Assembly: GCA_023392755.1 (NCBI GenBank)
Contig: JAEWNM010000264.1
Location: 1 to 7,167, forward strand
Source: Bacillota bacterium
GTDB lineage: Bacteria > Bacillota > Clostridia > Christensenellales > Aristaeellaceae
Direction of reading: 5' to 3'
DNA length: 7,167 nucleotides
Shown here: one piece after another, positions 5,588-7,167 of the stretch
Layout: each line of letters opens with the position of its first letter
How positions within the stretch are numbered: the first letter of the stretch is position 1
Translations under genes and position numbers: made by a program
Notes under the pieces: generated by a model
What the model saw: the letters and a program-made list of their open reading frames with translations, nothing else
What the model was told of the DNA's origin: nothing
The model's database searches: none

Positions 5588-6929
5588 CCTGCTCCAGCGC
5601 ATAGATAGCCATTGCGCATTCCAGTCGCTTGCGCTCCATTTGACACTCCAGATCATAGGGCTTTCCAATATCCCCATGAAACAGGTGGGCGTTGGCGGCG
5701 CAGCCGCCGGAGCAGAAGAAACGCGCCCAGCACGTGCGGCAGGCTTCTTTGGACAGCACGTTGTTGGCGGCGAATTTCTGCTGGATGGCCGTGTCGAAGG
5801 AACCGTCAAGAACAGAACCCATCAAAAAGCCTTCCCGGCCCACAAACTGGTGGCAGGGGTAGATATCGCCTTCCGGGGTGACGGCCACATATTCATTGCC
5901 TGCCCCGCAGCCGGTAAGGCGTTTGCGAAGGCATGGGCCGCCCTCAAGGTCAACCATGAAATGAAAAAAGTTGAACCAGCGGCCATCTTTCCGGCGCTTC
6001 AGGTATTCTTTTGCCAGGCTTTCATATTCATCGAAAATTTTGGGAAGGTGCTCCTGCCGCAGTGCGTATTCGCAGGTGGAATCGGCAACCACAGGCTCAA
6101 TGGACAATTGCTCGAAGCCCGCGTCGGCAAGGTGCAGCACATCGTTTGCAAAGTCCAGGTTATGGGCGGTGAAGGTACCCCTTACATAGTACCGCTGCTG
6201 GCCCCTGGACTTGGCAAGGCGAAGCGCTTGGGGAATGATGTGGGCGTAGCTGCCGCTGCCGTTGGGCGTTGGGCGCATGCGGTCGTGCACCTCGGGCCGC
6301 CCGTCAATGGAGAGTACCACGTTGTCCATTTCCCGGTTGAGGAAATCAATGATTTCATCGTTCAATAACAGCCCGTTGGTGGTAGTCGTGAATTTGAAGC
6401 GCTTGTTATGATGCTTCTCCAGTTCCCGGCCATAGGCCACAATCTCCTGTACGGCTTTGAAATTCATCAGCGGCTCACCGCCGAAAAAATCCACCTCCAG
6501 GTTGACCCTTTTTCCGCTCATCTTCACCAGCCAGTCGAGTGCCGCCTTGCCCGTTTTAACAGGCAGCATGCATCTGTTTCGGCCGTGATACTCGCCGGCA
6601 CCGGCAAAGCAATACCTGCAACGCAGGTTGCAGTCGTGGGCGGCGTGCAGGCACATGGCTTTCACCACGCCGGGGGACTGGACCATAACATCGCCATAAT
6701 CATCGGGCGCGTTCAATTGCCCCATGCGCTCAAGCTCGCTTAGCTCCTCCAGCACTTCCTCTACTTCCCTGGGGTCAAAGCTGCGCGAAAGCTCCCGGGC
6801 GATTGCTGCCCTTTCCTGCGTATCCCACAGCTTCAGGGCCTCATAGGCAAGCGCATCCAGCGCATGAACGGCACCGGAACCCACATCCAGCGCCATGGGT
6901 TGATCAGCGGCGATAAAAGTATGGATCAA
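5583..6929 (-). CDS. scfB: SCIFF peptide maturase ScfB, radical SAM/SPASM thioether-forming enzyme
   Basis: ScfB (CteB in C. thermocellum) uses S-adenosylmethionine and iron-sulfur clusters to join Cys thiols to Thr residues of the SCIFF precursor, giving a ranthipeptide. The 448-residue protein has three parts. Residues 1-90 resemble the RiPP recognition element region that binds the leader. The radical SAM core follows, with the CxxxCxxC motif at Cys100, Cys104 and Cys107, then DFFGGEPLMNF (147-157) and a TTTTNG strand (181-186). The C-terminal SPASM region has Cys333, Cys341 and Cys359, then a C-x2-C-x5-C-x3-C cluster at 397, 400, 406 and 410, and Cys429; these are the ligands expected for two auxiliary 4Fe-4S clusters. 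The start is TTG at 6929: GGAGG (6942-6938) lies 8 nt upstream and no in-frame ATG occurs until codon 12. The precursor gene lies 82 nt upstream in the same orientation. The protein looks complete, with no missing cluster ligand. Confidence 0.95.
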   Translation of the reverse strand: MIHTFIAADQPMALDVGSGAVHALDALAYEALKLWDTQERAAIARELSRSFDPREVEEVLEELSELERMGQLNAPDDYGDVMVQSPGVVKAMCLHAAHDCNLRCRYCFAGAGEYHGRNRCMLPVKTGKAALDWLVKMSGKRVNLEVDFFGGEPLMNFKAVQEIVAYGRELEKHHNKRFKFTTTTNGLLLNDEIIDFLNREMDNVVLSIDGRPEVHDRMRPTPNGSGSYAHIIPQALRLAKSRGQQRYYVRGTFTAHNLDFANDVLHLADAGFEQLSIEPVVADSTCEYALRQEHLPKIFDEYESLAKEYLKRRKDGRWFNFFHFMVDLEGGPCLRKRLTGCGAGNEYVAVTPEGDIYPCHQFVGREGFLMGSVLDGSFDTAIQQKFAANNVLSKEACRTCWARFFCSGGCAANAHLFHGDIGKPYDLECQMERKRLECAMAIYALEQE

Positions 6930-6937
6930 GATGATTT

Positions 6938-6942
6938 CCTCC
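6938..6942 (-). promoter_or_regulatory. Ribosome binding site supporting a TTG start for scfB
   Basis: The minus strand reads GGAGG at 6942-6938, 8 nt before the TTG at 6929. This spacing is ideal and supports TTG as the true start, because no ATG lies nearby in frame. Confidence 0.75.
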
Positions 6943-6968
6943 AGATAAAAGCTTTATGAAACAGCAAG

Positions 6969-6991
6969 AAGCGGGAGTCCGACTCCCGCTT
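6969..6991 (-). terminator. Intercistronic hairpin between scfA and scfB (attenuator or RNA stabiliser)
   Basis: A perfect 10-bp stem AAGCGGGAGT / ACTCCCGCTT (6969-6978 with 6982-6991) closes a 3-nt loop in the 82-nt gap between precursor and maturase genes, beginning 20 nt after the scfA stop. The bases after it on the minus strand (CTTGCTGTTTC) are only moderately T-rich. A full terminator is therefore unlikely, but partial termination or 3'-end protection of the scfA message is plausible. Either would give more precursor than enzyme, a common arrangement in RiPP operons. Confidence 0.6.
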
Positions 6992-7011
6992 ATAAGCAGC
7001 CCGTATGTATC

Positions 7012-7167
7012 TTATTTGCCAAATGCGCGGTTCAGCTTGCCTTCGCTGCCTGCCAGAACGGCGCTGTTTTCCTTGTTGGCGCAGGACTGGTTGGCTACCG
7101 TGCAGCTCGTTTTGCAGGCGCTCTGGCAGGAAGCCTGGCATTCGCCGCAGCCGCCGTGAACCAGGGA
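7012..7167 (-). CDS. scfA: SCIFF six-cysteine ranthipeptide precursor ScfA (5' end outside window)
   Basis: The last 51 residues of the precursor peptide are visible, ending in TAA at 7014-7012. The core reads GGCGECQASCQSACKTSC, then TVANQSC, which gives six cysteines at visible positions 7, 10, 14, 18, 22 and 29 with spacing C-x2-C-x3-C-x3-C-x3-C-x6-C. This is the signature of the SCIFF family (six cysteines in forty-five residues). In the characterised C. thermocellum homologue the maturase links a Cys to a Thr five residues later; here visible Cys18 and Thr23 have that spacing. A 22-residue tail (ANKENSAVLAG, then SEGKLNRAFGK) follows the last Cys, which is long for the family as I know it. 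The leader and start lie beyond the right edge. The maturase gene follows after a hairpin. Ranthipeptides have been proposed as clostridial signals, but the role here is unknown. The gene is too short for routine ORF callers at this edge. Confidence 0.93.
   Translation of the reverse strand, partial: SLVHGGCGECQASCQSACKTSCTVANQSCANKENSAVLAGSEGKLNRAFGK

Noticed and set aside
5562..6368. A 268-codon plus-strand open frame opposite scfB and extending past its end
   Set aside because: It is antisense to a certain gene, shows no recognisable domain, and its residue content (many A, G, V, H and Q) mirrors the complement of GC-rich codons. No convincing ribosome site stands out.

Overview
This window looks like chromosomal DNA of an endospore-forming member of the Clostridia (Firmicutes). 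Two markers support this. One is a full-length spoIVA, a spore-coat morphogenesis ATPase found in spore formers. The other is a SCIFF ranthipeptide locus (scfA-scfB), which is characteristic of the class Clostridia. Base composition is fairly GC-rich by eye, apart from AT-rich promoter regions, so it is not a low-GC Clostridium sensu stricto. I cannot name the genus. All recognisable genes lie on the minus strand, so transcription runs from the right edge to the left.

In the direction of transcription, the window holds three blocks. (1) The 3' part of scfA (7167 to 7012), the six-cysteine precursor peptide, is followed after an intercistronic hairpin by scfB (6929 to 5583), its radical SAM/SPASM maturase. 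A weak AT-rich hairpin and a probable promoter separate scfB from a membrane-anchored HtrA-type serine protease with one PDZ domain (5479 to 4232). The protease gene ends at a strong intrinsic terminator (4208 to 4181). (2) An AT-rich control region (about 4131 to 4067) carries a good housekeeping promoter and nested palindromes. It drives a two-gene operon: a DHA3-type MFS exporter (4030 to 2783) and, 12 nt later, a large ArsR-type regulator with a C-terminal winged helix (2770 to 1649). (3) A convincing sigma-E promoter (1638 to 1609) precedes spoIVA (1579 to 92). The last 91 bases may hold the start of another short or partial reading frame.

Functionally, scfA and scfB form a RiPP pathway in which ScfB installs thioether crosslinks between Cys and Thr residues of ScfA. 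The HtrA protease could act in envelope quality control, or speculatively on the exported peptide. The MFS/ArsR pair looks like a self-regulated efflux operon with an unknown ligand. SpoIVA acts in the mother cell during sporulation, and its promoter matches that timing.

No tRNA, rRNA, insertion sequence, CRISPR array or riboswitch was recognised. The most unusual items are the long C-terminal tail on the SCIFF peptide, the hairpin between precursor and maturase, and the nested palindromes next to the efflux promoter.
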